Positions 27,186 through 37,300 of a stretch of DNA of 64,000 nucleotides are shown in pieces. The notes below the pieces were generated by a model. That model was given only the letters and a program-made list of their open reading frames with translations. It was not told where the DNA came from and made no database searches. The position numbers and the translations under genes are program-made. Numbering within the stretch: the stretch's first letter is position 1; every line of letters begins with the position of its first letter. The stretch spans positions 24,339 through 88,338 of the forward strand of contig CALDZJ010000078.1 of assembly GCA_937944055.1 (NCBI GenBank), in the 5' to 3' direction. The DNA comes from an uncultured Verrucomicrobiales bacterium (GTDB lineage Bacteria > Verrucomicrobiota > Verrucomicrobiia > Verrucomicrobiales > Akkermansiaceae).

Positions 27186-27892
27186 CGTTGTTCCTCCAGC
27201 CAATGAGCCATTCCTAAAACACGCGTCACCCCCTTCGGGCCAGTCTCTCCAGTGAGCCCGCTCAAGTGATTCGCCAATTCCACCTGCCGAGCTGCAGACC
27301 AACTCCCACTCCGATAGCGGAAGGATAAAATTGCCGCTTCCTCCTCGCGTGTGAGAGTCACATTGACCGGAATCGCGTTCAGCGGCGGAGGCCCCGGAAC
27401 GATCGGATCCTTACGCGGACGAGAATACACGACCAAGCTCCCCGCCGCCAAATCCCCTAAGCGCTGAAAGCGAGGGTTAAAAAAGGCAATCAAGGGCACG
27501 AAAGGAAGAACACATTCCACCCCACGGATGAAATTACGAATCATCGACTGCCCCATTGTCACTGCTCCGCCAGCCTCATTCACCACCCGCATTCCAAAGG
27601 CCCGCTTCCCCACCGTAGCCCCCCAAGGACTCAGCTCAAAAATCACATGGTAAAACCACCAAATGACAAAGACCGCCAACAGGTAAAACGCTTGCCCCAC
27701 ATTCTCACCGAGGACCGGAAAAGCGACATTGATGATGAGGCCTAAGACCGCCAACAGAGCTAACTCCACTAATAAATCGATCAGATAGGCCACGAGGCGT
27801 AGAAATGGCCCCGCTGCGCGAAGGTGAATTTCTATGCCCTCAGCCAGCTCCACCCTTTGCAGGGTATCTATCCGTTGTTCTGCCACACTCAT
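27182..27892 (-). CDS. RDD family membrane protein
   Basis: 236 aa, first gene of the MoxR/DUF58 cluster. The RDD signature is seen at LVAYLIDLLVELALL (the R-D-D pattern with Arg in the preceding LRAAGPFLR segment) and VGKRAFGMRVVNEAGG. Three to four hydrophobic helices follow, with a soluble C-terminal tail (VTLTREEEAAILSFRYR). RDD proteins are small membrane proteins of unclear transport or scaffolding role. The upstream 53 bp before purU's stop probably hold the cluster promoter. Confidence 0.88.
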   Translation of the reverse strand: MSVAEQRIDTLQRVELAEGIEIHLRAAGPFLRLVAYLIDLLVELALLAVLGLIINVAFPVLGENVGQAFYLLAVFVIWWFYHVIFELSPWGATVGKRAFGMRVVNEAGGAVTMGQSMIRNFIRGVECVLPFVPLIAFFNPRFQRLGDLAAGSLVVYSRPRKDPIVPGPPPLNAIPVNVTLTREEEAAILSFRYRSGSWSAARQVELANHLSGLTGETGPKGVTRVLGMAHWLEEQR

Positions 27893-27945
27893 CGAAGGAA
27901 TCCCAGAAACGCTAGCGGGCTAGATCGACAGGTAAAGAACCCAAT

Positions 27946-28800
27946 TTAGTCCGGAAAAACGATCGCTCGATCCGCATCGATAATCGTCCGATCATGCACA
28001 TGATAGCGTATCCCCTTCGCCAAGGCAGCTCGCTCACAATCGCGCCCTAGCCGGACCAGATCGCGCACGCTGTGATGGTGCTGCACGCGCTCGACCTCTT
28101 GCTCGATAATTGGCCCTCCATCCAGCTCGCCCGTCACATAATGACAAGTGGCCCCGATTAATTTCACCCCGCGCTCGTAGGCTTGGCGATAAGGATTCGC
28201 CCCGATGAACGCCGGCAGAAAGCTATGGTGAATATTGATCATCCTCCCCTGATACTTCTCACACATCCACTTGGGCATGATCTGCATGAAGCGTGCGAGA
28301 ACCACTAATTGCACCTCCTGTGCTTCAAGCAAGGTCTCAATCTTTCTAAAGCCTCCTTCCTTATCTTCTCCAAGTTCAATATAATGGAAGGGAATTCCCG
28401 CATTTTCAGCGATTTCTCGGCAATCGTCACGGTTCCCGATGATCGAGGTGATCTCCACGGGCATCTCACCCAGACCCGTGCGCCATAAAATCTCATTCAG
28501 ACAATGATCCGTCTTAGTGACTAAAACCGCGGTGCGCATCCGGTAAGGAAGACGGCGGAAGTGCCAATCGGCCTCGATCTCGCGCCCCAGTGGATCAAAA
28601 CTCGCGATGAAGTCATCGACAGGGATCTCTAAGCTCGCGGTATCGATCTCCAGCCTCGCATAGAAGACTCCGCGCTCACGCTCGATGAACTGCTTGAACT
28701 CCACGAGATTTGCCTGAAAGGCAGACACATGAGTCGCAATCCTTGAAACGAGGCCCGGTTTATCTGGGCAGGTGATTTTTAGAATGAGTCCCTCATGCAT
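27946..28800 (-). CDS. purU: Formyltetrahydrofolate deformylase
   Basis: 284 aa, standard length. An N-terminal ACT domain (ILKITCPDKPGLVSRIA) is followed by a formyltransferase-fold domain with the catalytic Asn-His-Asp set: MINIHHSFLPAF, and the aspartate in GELDGGPIIEQEV. It hydrolyses 10-formyl-tetrahydrofolate to formate and tetrahydrofolate, supplying formate to PurT and balancing the C1 pool. The first residues of the ACT domain are well preserved, as expected for regulation by methionine and glycine in E. coli. It lies 35 bp after the LysR gene on the same strand. Confidence 0.95.
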   Translation of the reverse strand: MHEGLILKITCPDKPGLVSRIATHVSAFQANLVEFKQFIERERGVFYARLEIDTASLEIPVDDFIASFDPLGREIEADWHFRRLPYRMRTAVLVTKTDHCLNEILWRTGLGEMPVEITSIIGNRDDCREIAENAGIPFHYIELGEDKEGGFRKIETLLEAQEVQLVVLARFMQIMPKWMCEKYQGRMINIHHSFLPAFIGANPYRQAYERGVKLIGATCHYVTGELDGGPIIEQEVERVQHHHSVRDLVRLGRDCERAALAKGIRYHVHDRTIIDADRAIVFPD

Positions 28801-28835
28801 AAGCGAGGCCTCTTTGCCCTAACTTTACTGAAAAC

Positions 28836-29729
28836 TCAAGTAAGACCCTTGCTGTGCTCTTTGGAAATCCTCAGGAAATCTTTCACCACTTCTTTAGGAC
28901 GGCCCTGATACATCGCACCAATCACCAGCGGTGGAAAGCCCTTCATCGGCAGGGGCTTCACTCCCTTGGGCGGCTGTAAGCCGGGGATGAAGACCCCGAT
29001 CCCGAGGCCAAAGCCACGCAGCACGAAGTCCCGCACCAGATCAGTGGAGTTCACCTCCACGGAAGTTGGCCAATTCACGTCTCGGCGGTCAAATTCCCGC
29101 TGAAAGAGCTGCTGGAGGACCTCATGAGCGGGCAGGCCGATGAGGGCTTCTTTTCCAATCATCCCGTTTTTTGAGTTCGGATCTTTCATGAGGAACTCCT
29201 GCCAACACTTCGCCTTCGACTCAGCCGGGACCCATAACACGCAGGGGATTTTTAGCAGCACTTCACTCTTTAAGCCCTCTGATAATTTCCCGCCCAGAAC
29301 TCCAATCGCGACATCCACTTGCTGCGAAGTGATCAAGCCATGCACCTCTGAGGGCGCCACTTCCTGAAGGGAAAGTCTGAGCTGAGGCTCCTCTTCCTTT
29401 AAGCGCTCCAGAACATCAGGAAGATGGCTCCGTAAGGCCGATCCCGTCGCCGCTAAGCGAAGACGCCTCCCTTCTTCTCCCCGTAACTTTTCTTCTAAAT
29501 CACCCAGGCGCGAAAAAAATGGATAGATGAAATCATACATCTCCTCGCCCGCTGGAGTGAGTGCAAAGGGCCGCCGGTTAAAAAGGCGCACCCCTAGCTT
29601 CTCTTCAAGTTGTATCAATTGCCCACTCACCGCAGGTTGCTGAATGCCGTAGGGCATCTTGCGCACCGCCGCCGTGATTCCCTCAAATTTCGCGACGAAG
29701 TAAAAGAGCTCAAGATGGTGAATGTTCAT
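28836..29729 (-). CDS. LysR family transcriptional regulator
   Basis: 297 aa from ATG 29729; a longer frame adds 14 residues that do not belong to the family. The winged-helix domain [42 protein letters not shown] and [14 protein letters not shown] is unmistakable, though the first helix pattern is broken here only by the length limit of quotation. Residues ~90-295 are the ligand-binding domain. The [11 protein letters not shown] recognition helix resembles CysB/Cbl-like or NhaR-like members, but no effector can be assigned. It is divergent from dtd, with a shared 124-bp promoter region. Confidence 0.9.
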   Translation of the reverse strand: MNIHHLELFYFVAKFEGITAAVRKMPYGIQQPAVSGQLIQLEEKLGVRLFNRRPFALTPAGEEMYDFIYPFFSRLGDLEEKLRGEEGRRLRLAATGSALRSHLPDVLERLKEEEPQLRLSLQEVAPSEVHGLITSQQVDVAIGVLGGKLSEGLKSEVLLKIPCVLWVPAESKAKCWQEFLMKDPNSKNGMIGKEALIGLPAHEVLQQLFQREFDRRDVNWPTSVEVNSTDLVRDFVLRGFGLGIGVFIPGLQPPKGVKPLPMKGFPPLVIGAMYQGRPKEVVKDFLRISKEHSKGLT

Positions 29730-29853
29730 GATAAGCCGCACCATAGCCCCCCTCTTTATCACTTCAATCAATGTTTATCTCGGCAGTAGATCTGATTTAA
29801 AAAAGGGGCCACGCCCTTGCACTCTGGCGCACATTCTCCACAGTGAGCCCCGC

Positions 29854-30306
29854 ATGAGAGCCATCCTTCAAAGGGTCAGCGAGGCTTCCGTCTCGGTCGA
29901 TCAGCGTGTCATCTCCAAAATCCGCGGCGGTTTTTTGATCCTGCTGGGCATTGAGGAAGCAGATGGCCCCGAGGATATCGAATGGCTCGTGGCTAAGATC
30001 GCGAAGATGAGAGTCTTCGAGGATTCAGAAGCTAAGATGAATCTCTCCCTCATTGACTGCGCGGGCGCGGCCCTCGTGGTGAGCCAGTTCACCTTGCACG
30101 CTTCCACCAAGAAAGGAAATCGACCCAGCTTCATAAAGGCCGCGCGCCCTGAGTCTGCCGAACCGCTCTACCTCGATTTTTGCGAAGCCCTTTCCGCCGA
30201 GCTTTCCGGCCCAGTGGAGCGAGGATCATTTGGAGCCATGATGGAGGTCTCACTTTGTAACGATGGTCCAGTCACGATTTCTATCGATTCCCGAAATCGC
30301 GAGTAA
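29854..30306 (+). CDS. dtd: D-aminoacyl-tRNA deacylase
   Basis: 150 aa from ATG 29854, the usual length; an upstream in-frame ATG at 29722 would add a non-homologous 44-residue tail overlapping the LysR start. It hydrolyses D-aminoacyl-tRNAs, in particular D-Tyr-tRNA. Motifs are [23 protein letters not shown], the active-site [10 protein letters not shown] and the Gly-cis-Pro loop in NDGPVT. It ends 6 bp before the convergent gene at 30313. Confidence 0.95.
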   Translation: MRAILQRVSEASVSVDQRVISKIRGGFLILLGIEEADGPEDIEWLVAKIAKMRVFEDSEAKMNLSLIDCAGAALVVSQFTLHASTKKGNRPSFIKAARPESAEPLYLDFCEALSAELSGPVERGSFGAMMEVSLCNDGPVTISIDSRNRE

Positions 30307-30312
30307 AGCGCT

Positions 30313-31470
30313 TCACTCCTTTAAGCGCACTGCCGTCCCGCAATAGATGCAGCGGAACCAATGGAAGAAGAGCATGTGCAGGCTCGTCGGCACAATATAA
30401 CCGAGAAGTGGTAAGCGGTGCGCTTTGACATGCTTAAAGCAAGCCTTGCGACTCAGAAGAGGCTGCCCACAGATCCGGCACTTAAGGGGCCTCGCAATGG
30501 CCAGATATAAACAGGCGAAGAAGAAAAATGCCCCCGGAGCGGCTAAAAGCCAGAGCGATGGCTCGATCTGAAGTGGCTCTCGGAAGATCACAATCACCGC
30601 CGCGATGAGAATCGTCGGGAAAAGCAGAAAGGTGAGGAAAGAAATGAAGGCCGCAAGCTTCACGCGCCCTGGCTGAGGATGAAGCACTCCTCTGACAAAG
30701 CGGCGGGAGTGAGGGGTCCGCCCCTCATTGAGTTTTGCGCTCGCCGTTTTACGGATATCAAAACCAGCATTTCTTTTGAGAGGCTCTATCGGGGCTGGGC
30801 GGCTCTCCTTCGTGACCCGATTTTCCTCCCCCTGAGCAAGGGGATTTGACTTCGAGGTGGGAATTTTTTGAGGTCTCGCTTGGCCTTCGCCACTGCTGAC
30901 CCGCTCCGCCCGGCTCTCAAGATGGCCTCGCTCACCTCGCTTGCTAGTTCCAGAAGCGGGTTCGGATTTTTCCTGAGCCTTGCTCGGATCTTTCCGTTTC
31001 CGTTTCAGTTTTCGTTTCAGCTTTTGTTTTCTGCGAGGCGTCGCGCTGGGAGCTTGAGACACAAGGTCTCCCGATTCTCCAAGCTCTCCCAAATCTTCCA
31101 GAAAATCTTCCATCATCGGCACATCACTGACCGCGATCTTATTCTTGATAATTTGCTCTTTTTTAACCGCCACAGCTAGCGGGAGAATGATTGAAATTTC
31201 TTCTACGGAGCGCTGCGCGGGAGCTACCTGAGACCGTGAATCCGTCCGCTCATCTGAGCCCTGAGCTTCCCGAATCCATCCCGTGATTTTCCGCTTCGTG
31301 GGAATTTCCTCGGTGAGAGACAAGTGACGATTCGCCCTGAACATCTCATCATAGAGACTCAGGGGATCACTCTGCGCCAGTGAGGGAAGACTCTCCACGC
31401 CAACCGCGCTGAGGAGCTCGATCGTCTCCCCCGTCATCCCCTTGATTTGCTTTAAATCCCCAATTAACAT
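30313..31470 (-). CDS. Helix-hairpin-helix / zinc-ribbon membrane protein, function unknown
   Basis: 385 aa. Residues 1-70 (DLKQIKGMTGETIELLSAVG, split from SLPSLAQSDP) resemble the DUF4332 helix-hairpin-helix domain found at the start of DNA-binding or structural proteins. A long disordered, very basic middle follows (KRKLKRKRKDPSKAQ). Two transmembrane helices (AAFISFLTFLLFPTILIAAV, LLAAPGAFFFFACLYLAIA) lead to a C-terminal zinc ribbon of two CxxC pairs (CRICG and CIYCG). The combination suggests a membrane protein with a nucleic-acid-facing end. No known function is recognised. Confidence 0.7.
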   Translation of the reverse strand: MLIGDLKQIKGMTGETIELLSAVGVESLPSLAQSDPLSLYDEMFRANRHLSLTEEIPTKRKITGWIREAQGSDERTDSRSQVAPAQRSVEEISIILPLAVAVKKEQIIKNKIAVSDVPMMEDFLEDLGELGESGDLVSQAPSATPRRKQKLKRKLKRKRKDPSKAQEKSEPASGTSKRGERGHLESRAERVSSGEGQARPQKIPTSKSNPLAQGEENRVTKESRPAPIEPLKRNAGFDIRKTASAKLNEGRTPHSRRFVRGVLHPQPGRVKLAAFISFLTFLLFPTILIAAVIVIFREPLQIEPSLWLLAAPGAFFFFACLYLAIARPLKCRICGQPLLSRKACFKHVKAHRLPLLGYIVPTSLHMLFFHWFRCIYCGTAVRLKE

Positions 31471-31522
31471 TCAGGCGCGTAATGTAAGCTCATTTTATTC
31501 TCAGCTCAAATGAAAGAATAAT

Positions 31523-34219
31523 TCAGCTCAGGCTGCGGCGCATCTCTTGCACTTGCGCTAGCTTCCCCTCCCATTCCGTAAGTCTCTCTCGCTCAGCACT
31601 TACCACTTCAGGTTTTGCGTTTGCGACGAATTTTTCATTCCCCAATTTCCCTTTTGCCTTCCCGACTTCTTTTTGGATTTTTTCGATTTCTTTATCCAAG
31701 CGGCTCTTCTCCGCCTCGACATCGATCAGCCCATCGAGCGGCATGAAGATCTCGCCTGCTGGCGTGACCGCCCCCGGGGTTCCCTGTTCTGGTTGATAGG
31801 CTTCCTCCCGTGTCACTCCTTGGGAGCCCGCGAGGAGTGCGAGAGTATCAGCCTCGGCCTCCAACCAAGCAGGGCCGCTCTTCGCGATAAATTGCACGTC
31901 CTTGCGAGCGGCCAGACGATATTCAGCTTTGAGATTTCGTAGCTTTGCCGCACTTTCATAAACCGCCGCCGCTTGCGCACTACCTTCTTGCACTTTTAAT
32001 GGATCAACCGCACTCAGAAGAGCGGTTTTTGGCAGCTCCTTTTCCATGACAAATTCCCCCTCGGCAAGGTAGCCCATACGGGAGCTTAACTCCTCGGTCA
32101 TGTGTGGCATGTAGGGATGCAGGAATTGTAAATAACGGGCCATCACAAGGTCGAAGACTCCTAAAGTGGTCTCCCGCTGCTCCTCACTCGCTTCTTCACG
32201 CAGGTCGCCCTTCACCGCTTCTAGGAATTTGTCACAAAATTCACCCCAGAGAAAATCATACAATTGCTGGCCCACTTCATTAAAGCGATACTCCGCGTAA
32301 GCACTCTCTTGATTGATCGCGAGGGCATCACACTTCGCTAAAATATCCAGATGATAAGGCCGCAAGCTCTCACAAGCACTCGGCTCAAAGTCCACCCGTG
32401 AGTCACTCCCGGCCATCCTCCGGAAACGGCAAGCATTATAGATTTTATTGGCAAAATTGCGCCCCTCTTCCACCTGAGCTTCATCAAAGCGTAAATCCGC
32501 GCCAATTGGAGCCGTCCGCATCAGGCCGAAGCGTAAGCCATCCGCCCCGTATTTATCCATGAGGTCGATCGGATCAGGGGAATTCCCCAAGGATTTACTC
32601 ATCTTACGTCCCTGAATGTCGCGAATGATCGAGGTGAAAAAGACATTCTTAAAGGGCAGTTCTCCCTGAAAGCGATACCCTGCCATGATCATACGAGCGA
32701 CCCAGAAGAAGATAATATCAGGCCCCGTCACCAGATCCGTGGTGGGGTAGAACTTCTTCGCCAGGTCAGACTCTTCATCAAGCTTTTGCATCGTCGCGAA
32801 GGGCCATAACCAAGAGCTAAACCAAGTGTCTAACACATCAGCATCCTGCACCCAATTTTCCGGATCCGCAGGCGGCTCCGCGCTCACGTGTAAATCACCG
32901 GCTGAGAGGTCCTCTAGTGTCAGAGACTCAGCCCCTTGCAAGGCCTCCACTTTCTCTTTGCGATACCAAACCGGGATGCGATGCCCCCACCAAAGCTGCC
33001 GAGAAACGCACCAATCCTGAATGCCATCCATCCAACTCCCGTGCGTCTTAGCCCAGCGCGCCGGACGGTAGGAGATGTCTCCCTCCGCCACCGCCTTCGC
33101 GGTCTCCTCAGTCGCGGGGTATTTTAAAAACCACTGCATCGAGATTCGCGGCTCGATCGGCACATCAGCCCGTTCGGAGAACCCTACGTTATTTTCATGC
33201 TCTTCCACCTTAATCAACAGGCCCATCTCCTCCAGCATCGCAGTCGCTTTCTTACGAGCCACAAAGCGATCTAAGCCATCTAACTCCGGCACCTCAGGGC
33301 AGTTTACCGTGGCGTCAGGGTGGAAGATATCGATGATTTCGAGCTCATTACGCATTCCGATTTCAAAGTCCGCCTTATCATGGGCCGGAGTAATTTTTAA
33401 GGCCCCCGTTCCAAATTCTGGATCCACGTGATCATCCGCCACGACTGGGATTTCCGCAGGTGGAAAAGGCCGCTTCACCCTCTTCCCGACATACTTCCCA
33501 TAGCGCTCATCCTTGGGATTCACCGCCACTGCAACATCCCCCATGAGAGTTTCTGGCCGAGTCGTAGCCACTTCTAAAAATTCCCCCGGCGTCTCCACCA
33601 GCTCATACTTCATGTAAAAGAGCTGAGAGTTCTGCTTCTTCGGGATCACTTCCTCATCCGATAAGGCCGTCAGAGATACCGGGCACCAGTTCACCATCCG
33701 CTTGCCTCGATAAACGAGCCCCTCGTTGAAAAGATCCGCGAAGACCTTGGCAACCCACTTCGAGTAATCCTCATCCATCGTAAAGCGCTCCCGCTCCCAA
33801 TCGCAGGAACAGCCCAGCCGCTTCAACTGCTGAATGATGATCCCCCCATGCTTCTCTTTCCAATCCCAGACTTTCTCTAAAAAGGCCTCACGCCCGATGT
33901 CGCGCCGCGTCTTCCCCTCCTCATCACGCAGCTGCCGCTCCACCTTCGTTTGCGTCGCGATCCCCGCATGGTCCGTCCCCGGTAACCACAGCACCTCACA
34001 ACCCTTCTGCCGCGCTCGCCGCGCTAAGATGTCCTGAATCGTAGTGTTTAAGACATGCCCTAAGTGCAAGATCCCCGTGACATTCGGTGGCGGAATGACG
34101 ATCGAGTAAGGCGGCTTATCAGACGCCGGATCTGCCTCGAAACACTTCCCATCCAACCAAGCTTGATACCAAGACTTCTCAACATCAGCGGGCTCATAAC
34201 CCTTCGGCAACTCAGACAT
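31523..34219 (-). CDS. valS: Valyl-tRNA synthetase
   Basis: 898 aa from ATG 34219 (MSELPKGYEPADVE), with GGTAGGAG just upstream; an in-frame TTG/GTG-type start 36 bp earlier is less likely. Class I signatures are HLGH (52-55) and KMSKS (539-543). The CP1 editing domain lies between them (TTRPETLMGD, FGTGALKITPAHD). The C-terminal ~70 residues (DGLIDVEAEKSRLDKEIEKI) form the coiled-coil arm typical of ValRS. It charges tRNA-Val and removes mischarged threonine. It is divergent from dnaE2. Confidence 0.97.
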   Translation of the reverse strand: MSELPKGYEPADVEKSWYQAWLDGKCFEADPASDKPPYSIVIPPPNVTGILHLGHVLNTTIQDILARRARQKGCEVLWLPGTDHAGIATQTKVERQLRDEEGKTRRDIGREAFLEKVWDWKEKHGGIIIQQLKRLGCSCDWERERFTMDEDYSKWVAKVFADLFNEGLVYRGKRMVNWCPVSLTALSDEEVIPKKQNSQLFYMKYELVETPGEFLEVATTRPETLMGDVAVAVNPKDERYGKYVGKRVKRPFPPAEIPVVADDHVDPEFGTGALKITPAHDKADFEIGMRNELEIIDIFHPDATVNCPEVPELDGLDRFVARKKATAMLEEMGLLIKVEEHENNVGFSERADVPIEPRISMQWFLKYPATEETAKAVAEGDISYRPARWAKTHGSWMDGIQDWCVSRQLWWGHRIPVWYRKEKVEALQGAESLTLEDLSAGDLHVSAEPPADPENWVQDADVLDTWFSSWLWPFATMQKLDEESDLAKKFYPTTDLVTGPDIIFFWVARMIMAGYRFQGELPFKNVFFTSIIRDIQGRKMSKSLGNSPDPIDLMDKYGADGLRFGLMRTAPIGADLRFDEAQVEEGRNFANKIYNACRFRRMAGSDSRVDFEPSACESLRPYHLDILAKCDALAINQESAYAEYRFNEVGQQLYDFLWGEFCDKFLEAVKGDLREEASEEQRETTLGVFDLVMARYLQFLHPYMPHMTEELSSRMGYLAEGEFVMEKELPKTALLSAVDPLKVQEGSAQAAAVYESAAKLRNLKAEYRLAARKDVQFIAKSGPAWLEAEADTLALLAGSQGVTREEAYQPEQGTPGAVTPAGEIFMPLDGLIDVEAEKSRLDKEIEKIQKEVGKAKGKLGNEKFVANAKPEVVSAERERLTEWEGKLAQVQEMRRSLS

Positions 34220-34266
34220 GGGGCTTCTCCTACCCGAGTCCCCCCCTGCAAGCAAGCCCCCGCATC

Positions 34267-34290
34267 GAATTCCCTCCTGAATTCCCTCCT
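34267..34290. repeat. Two tandem 12-bp units between valS and dnaE2
   Basis: GAATTCCCTCCT occurs twice in direct tandem, followed by a further CCTG, in the divergent promoter region of valS and dnaE2. On the minus strand each unit reads AGGAGGGAATTC. It may be a replication-slippage duplication. Confidence 0.7.
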
Positions 34291-34328
34291 CCTGTTCTAC
34301 CCAGTAAAGTGCTACCTCTTCCCTCGCA

Positions 34329-37300
34329 GTGGAACTCCTCGCTAAATCAAATTTCTCTTTCCTCCGAGGGGCCTCATCACCAGAGGCCCTCGTGCAGCGC
34401 GCTGCTGAGCTGGGCCACCGATCACTGGGCCTGATCGATCACATGGGCTTCTACGGCTCCGCCCGCGCTCATGCCGCCGCCCGGAGAGCGGGCATCCAAG
34501 CCATCACAGGAGCCACCCTCGAGTCCGTTTCCAACTTCGATCAACTGACGATTCTCAACAAATCTCGCCTCGGATACCAAAACCTCTCTCGCTTCATCAC
34601 GAGCCTGCATTGTGAAGAAGATGTGAACACCTTTGAGGGGCACGACCTCGCCGGAAATCACGCCATTCTTACGGCCGATTCACTCCGCCAAGCCAGCAAG
34701 GAAAATCTGCACGCCGCAGCTCAGCGTCTCCTCGCACACTTCGGCCCCGCAAATCTCTCCATCGCCCTCTCCCACCACTCCCGCCGCGGAGAAGAGACGC
34801 TCAATCACACCCTCCGCGATCTTGCCGCATTTCTCAAAATCCCCATCATCGCAAGCAATGCGCCTCTTTACGCACAGAGATCAGAGCGCCTTCTCGCCGA
34901 TGCCTTCACCTGCCTAAGGGAGCATAAATCGCTCGATGACGCCGGACGACTCCTCGAAAGCAATGGCGAGCGCTCTTTGAAATCCCCCAAAGCGATTCAG
35001 GACTTATTCACAGGTTATTCACAGGATTTTAGCAATGCCCAAGCCCTCTCAGAGGAATGCGGTGATTTCTCGCTCGAGAAACTCGGCTATCGCTTTCCTT
35101 CCTTTCGCGATCCCGAGAGCGGAAACTTATTCACAGCTTCTCAACACGCCGGCTATCTCCGCTATATCGTCAAAAAAGGCCTCGCTTCTCGATTCCGTAA
35201 ATTAAGTGAAAAACACCTTCAACAAATTGAAATTGAGCTATCGACAATTGAAAAACTCGGATTTCAAGGCTACTTTCTCATCGTCTGGGATCTTGTGCGC
35301 TTCGCTCGCTCACAGGGGATTCTTTGCCAAGGCAGAGGATCGGCAGCCAACTCTTTAGTGTGTTATGCCATCGGCGTCACGAGTGTCGATCCAGTTGCGA
35401 GCGGCCTCCTCTTTGAGCGCTTTCTCTCTGAGAATCGTCAATCGTGGCCAGATATTGACATCGATTTCCCCTCCGGTGAACGGCGGGAAGCGGTGATCCA
35501 ATACCTCTTCAAAAAATACGCTCCACGAGGAGCCGCCATGACCGCGAATGTCATCACCTACAAACCCAGATCGGCCTTCCGTGAAATGTCTAAAATTCTG
35601 GGATTCCCAGACAGCATCGCCAGTCGCTTCTCAGAACTTTGCACCTCAACAAAGGTGCAGGACCGAACTCGGGAGGAAGAGCTCTCGATGAGTCATGATG
35701 ACCCGGGCGACCGTGTGATGGACCTAAGCAGCACAGTCGAGGAGTGCGGGATCCCCTCCTCTCACCCCCGTTTCAAGCCGCTCATGAGGCTCTACCAAAG
35801 CATCCTCCACTGCCCTCGCCACCTCGGCCAGCATTCCGGAGGGATGGTCTTTTGTGACGAAGGCTTAGACCACATTGTTCCCCTGCAAGCCGCCGCGATG
35901 GAGAAGCGGACCGTGCTGCAATGGGACAAAGATGATTGTGAGGACCTCGGCATCGTCAAGGTGGATCTCCTCGGCTTAGGCATGCTGGCCGCGATGGAAG
36001 ATAGCTTGAAAATCTGCGAGCGCCGAGGCCGCCCAGTCCAGCTCTCCCAGATCCCCAAGGACGATCCTGCAACTTACGATTTACTATGCCGAGCTGATAC
36101 GATCGGCACCTTTCAGGTCGAGTCCCGCGCTCAGATGGCCACCCTCCCCATCATGCAGCCGCGGGAGTTTTACGATCTCGCAGTGGAAGTCGCGATCATC
36201 CGCCCCGGTCCCATCGTGGGAGACTTAGTGCATCCCTACCTGAATCGCCGCAGCGGACGAGAGCCCATTGACTCGATTCACCCAGATTTTGAACCCATTT
36301 TGAAGCGGACTCTCGGTGTTCCACTCTTCCAAGAGCAGGTGCTGCGGATGGCGATGGTGATTGCCGGATTCACCGGAGCAGAGGCGGATGAACTCCGCAA
36401 GGCGATGTCTTTTAAAAGATCTGATGAGCGCATGAATGCCATCGTTGAAAAGCTCAAAACACGGATGCAAGCGCGCGGAGTCACGCCCGAGGTCCAGCAA
36501 AGAGTGATCGACTCCATCGGCTCCTTCGCACTCTACGGCTTCCCGGAATCGCACGCCATCTCCTTCGCCCTCATCGCATACGCATCCTGCTGGCTCAAGG
36601 TGCATCGCCCCGCAGAATTCTACTGCGGACTCATCAACAACCAACCCATGGGCTTCTACTCGGTGAACACCTTGATCCAAGACGCAAAGCGCCACGGGAT
36701 CCGCACGCAGCCGATCTCCATCATCCACTCACAGCTCGATACGGGGGTCATTGATAATCATCGGCTCCGCCTCGGCCTGCACCGCCTCAAGGAGCTACGG
36801 CAGCGCACGAAAGAGCAGATCATCGAGGAACGCTCGAAGGCACACTTCGAATCGCTCGATGATTTCCTACGCCGAGTGCGGCCCAATGCCAAAGAACGTC
36901 GCATCCTTGCCTCCTCCGGAGCCCTCAATGATCTTCACGGGGTCAAGCACCGCCGGGATGCCCTATGGCTCGCTGAGCAACTCCCGGAGGATGACCTCTT
37001 CGCCCAACAAGCCTCAGAGCAAACTCTCAAAGGAGAAACAAAGCGAGTGACCGAGCCGGCGAACGAGGGAACTTTAGAAATGATGACGCCCATCGAGCGG
37101 CTCCAGACAGATTTTGCCCTCCAAGGCTCCACCACCGGTCCCCACCCCATGCGCCTCTGGCGCGAGCAGAATAAACAAGAACTGGCGACCTCTGCCAGCC
37201 TTCTCACCCTGCCTCACGGGAGCCCCCTGAGCATTGCCGGTTTAGTCATTTGCCGTCAACGCCCCGGCACCGCAAAAGGCCACTGCTTCATATCCTTAGA

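Noticed and set aside
34267..34290. The tandem 12-bp units as a T-box or attenuator of valS
   Set aside because: No T-box core or terminator fold is visible; simple slippage is enough.
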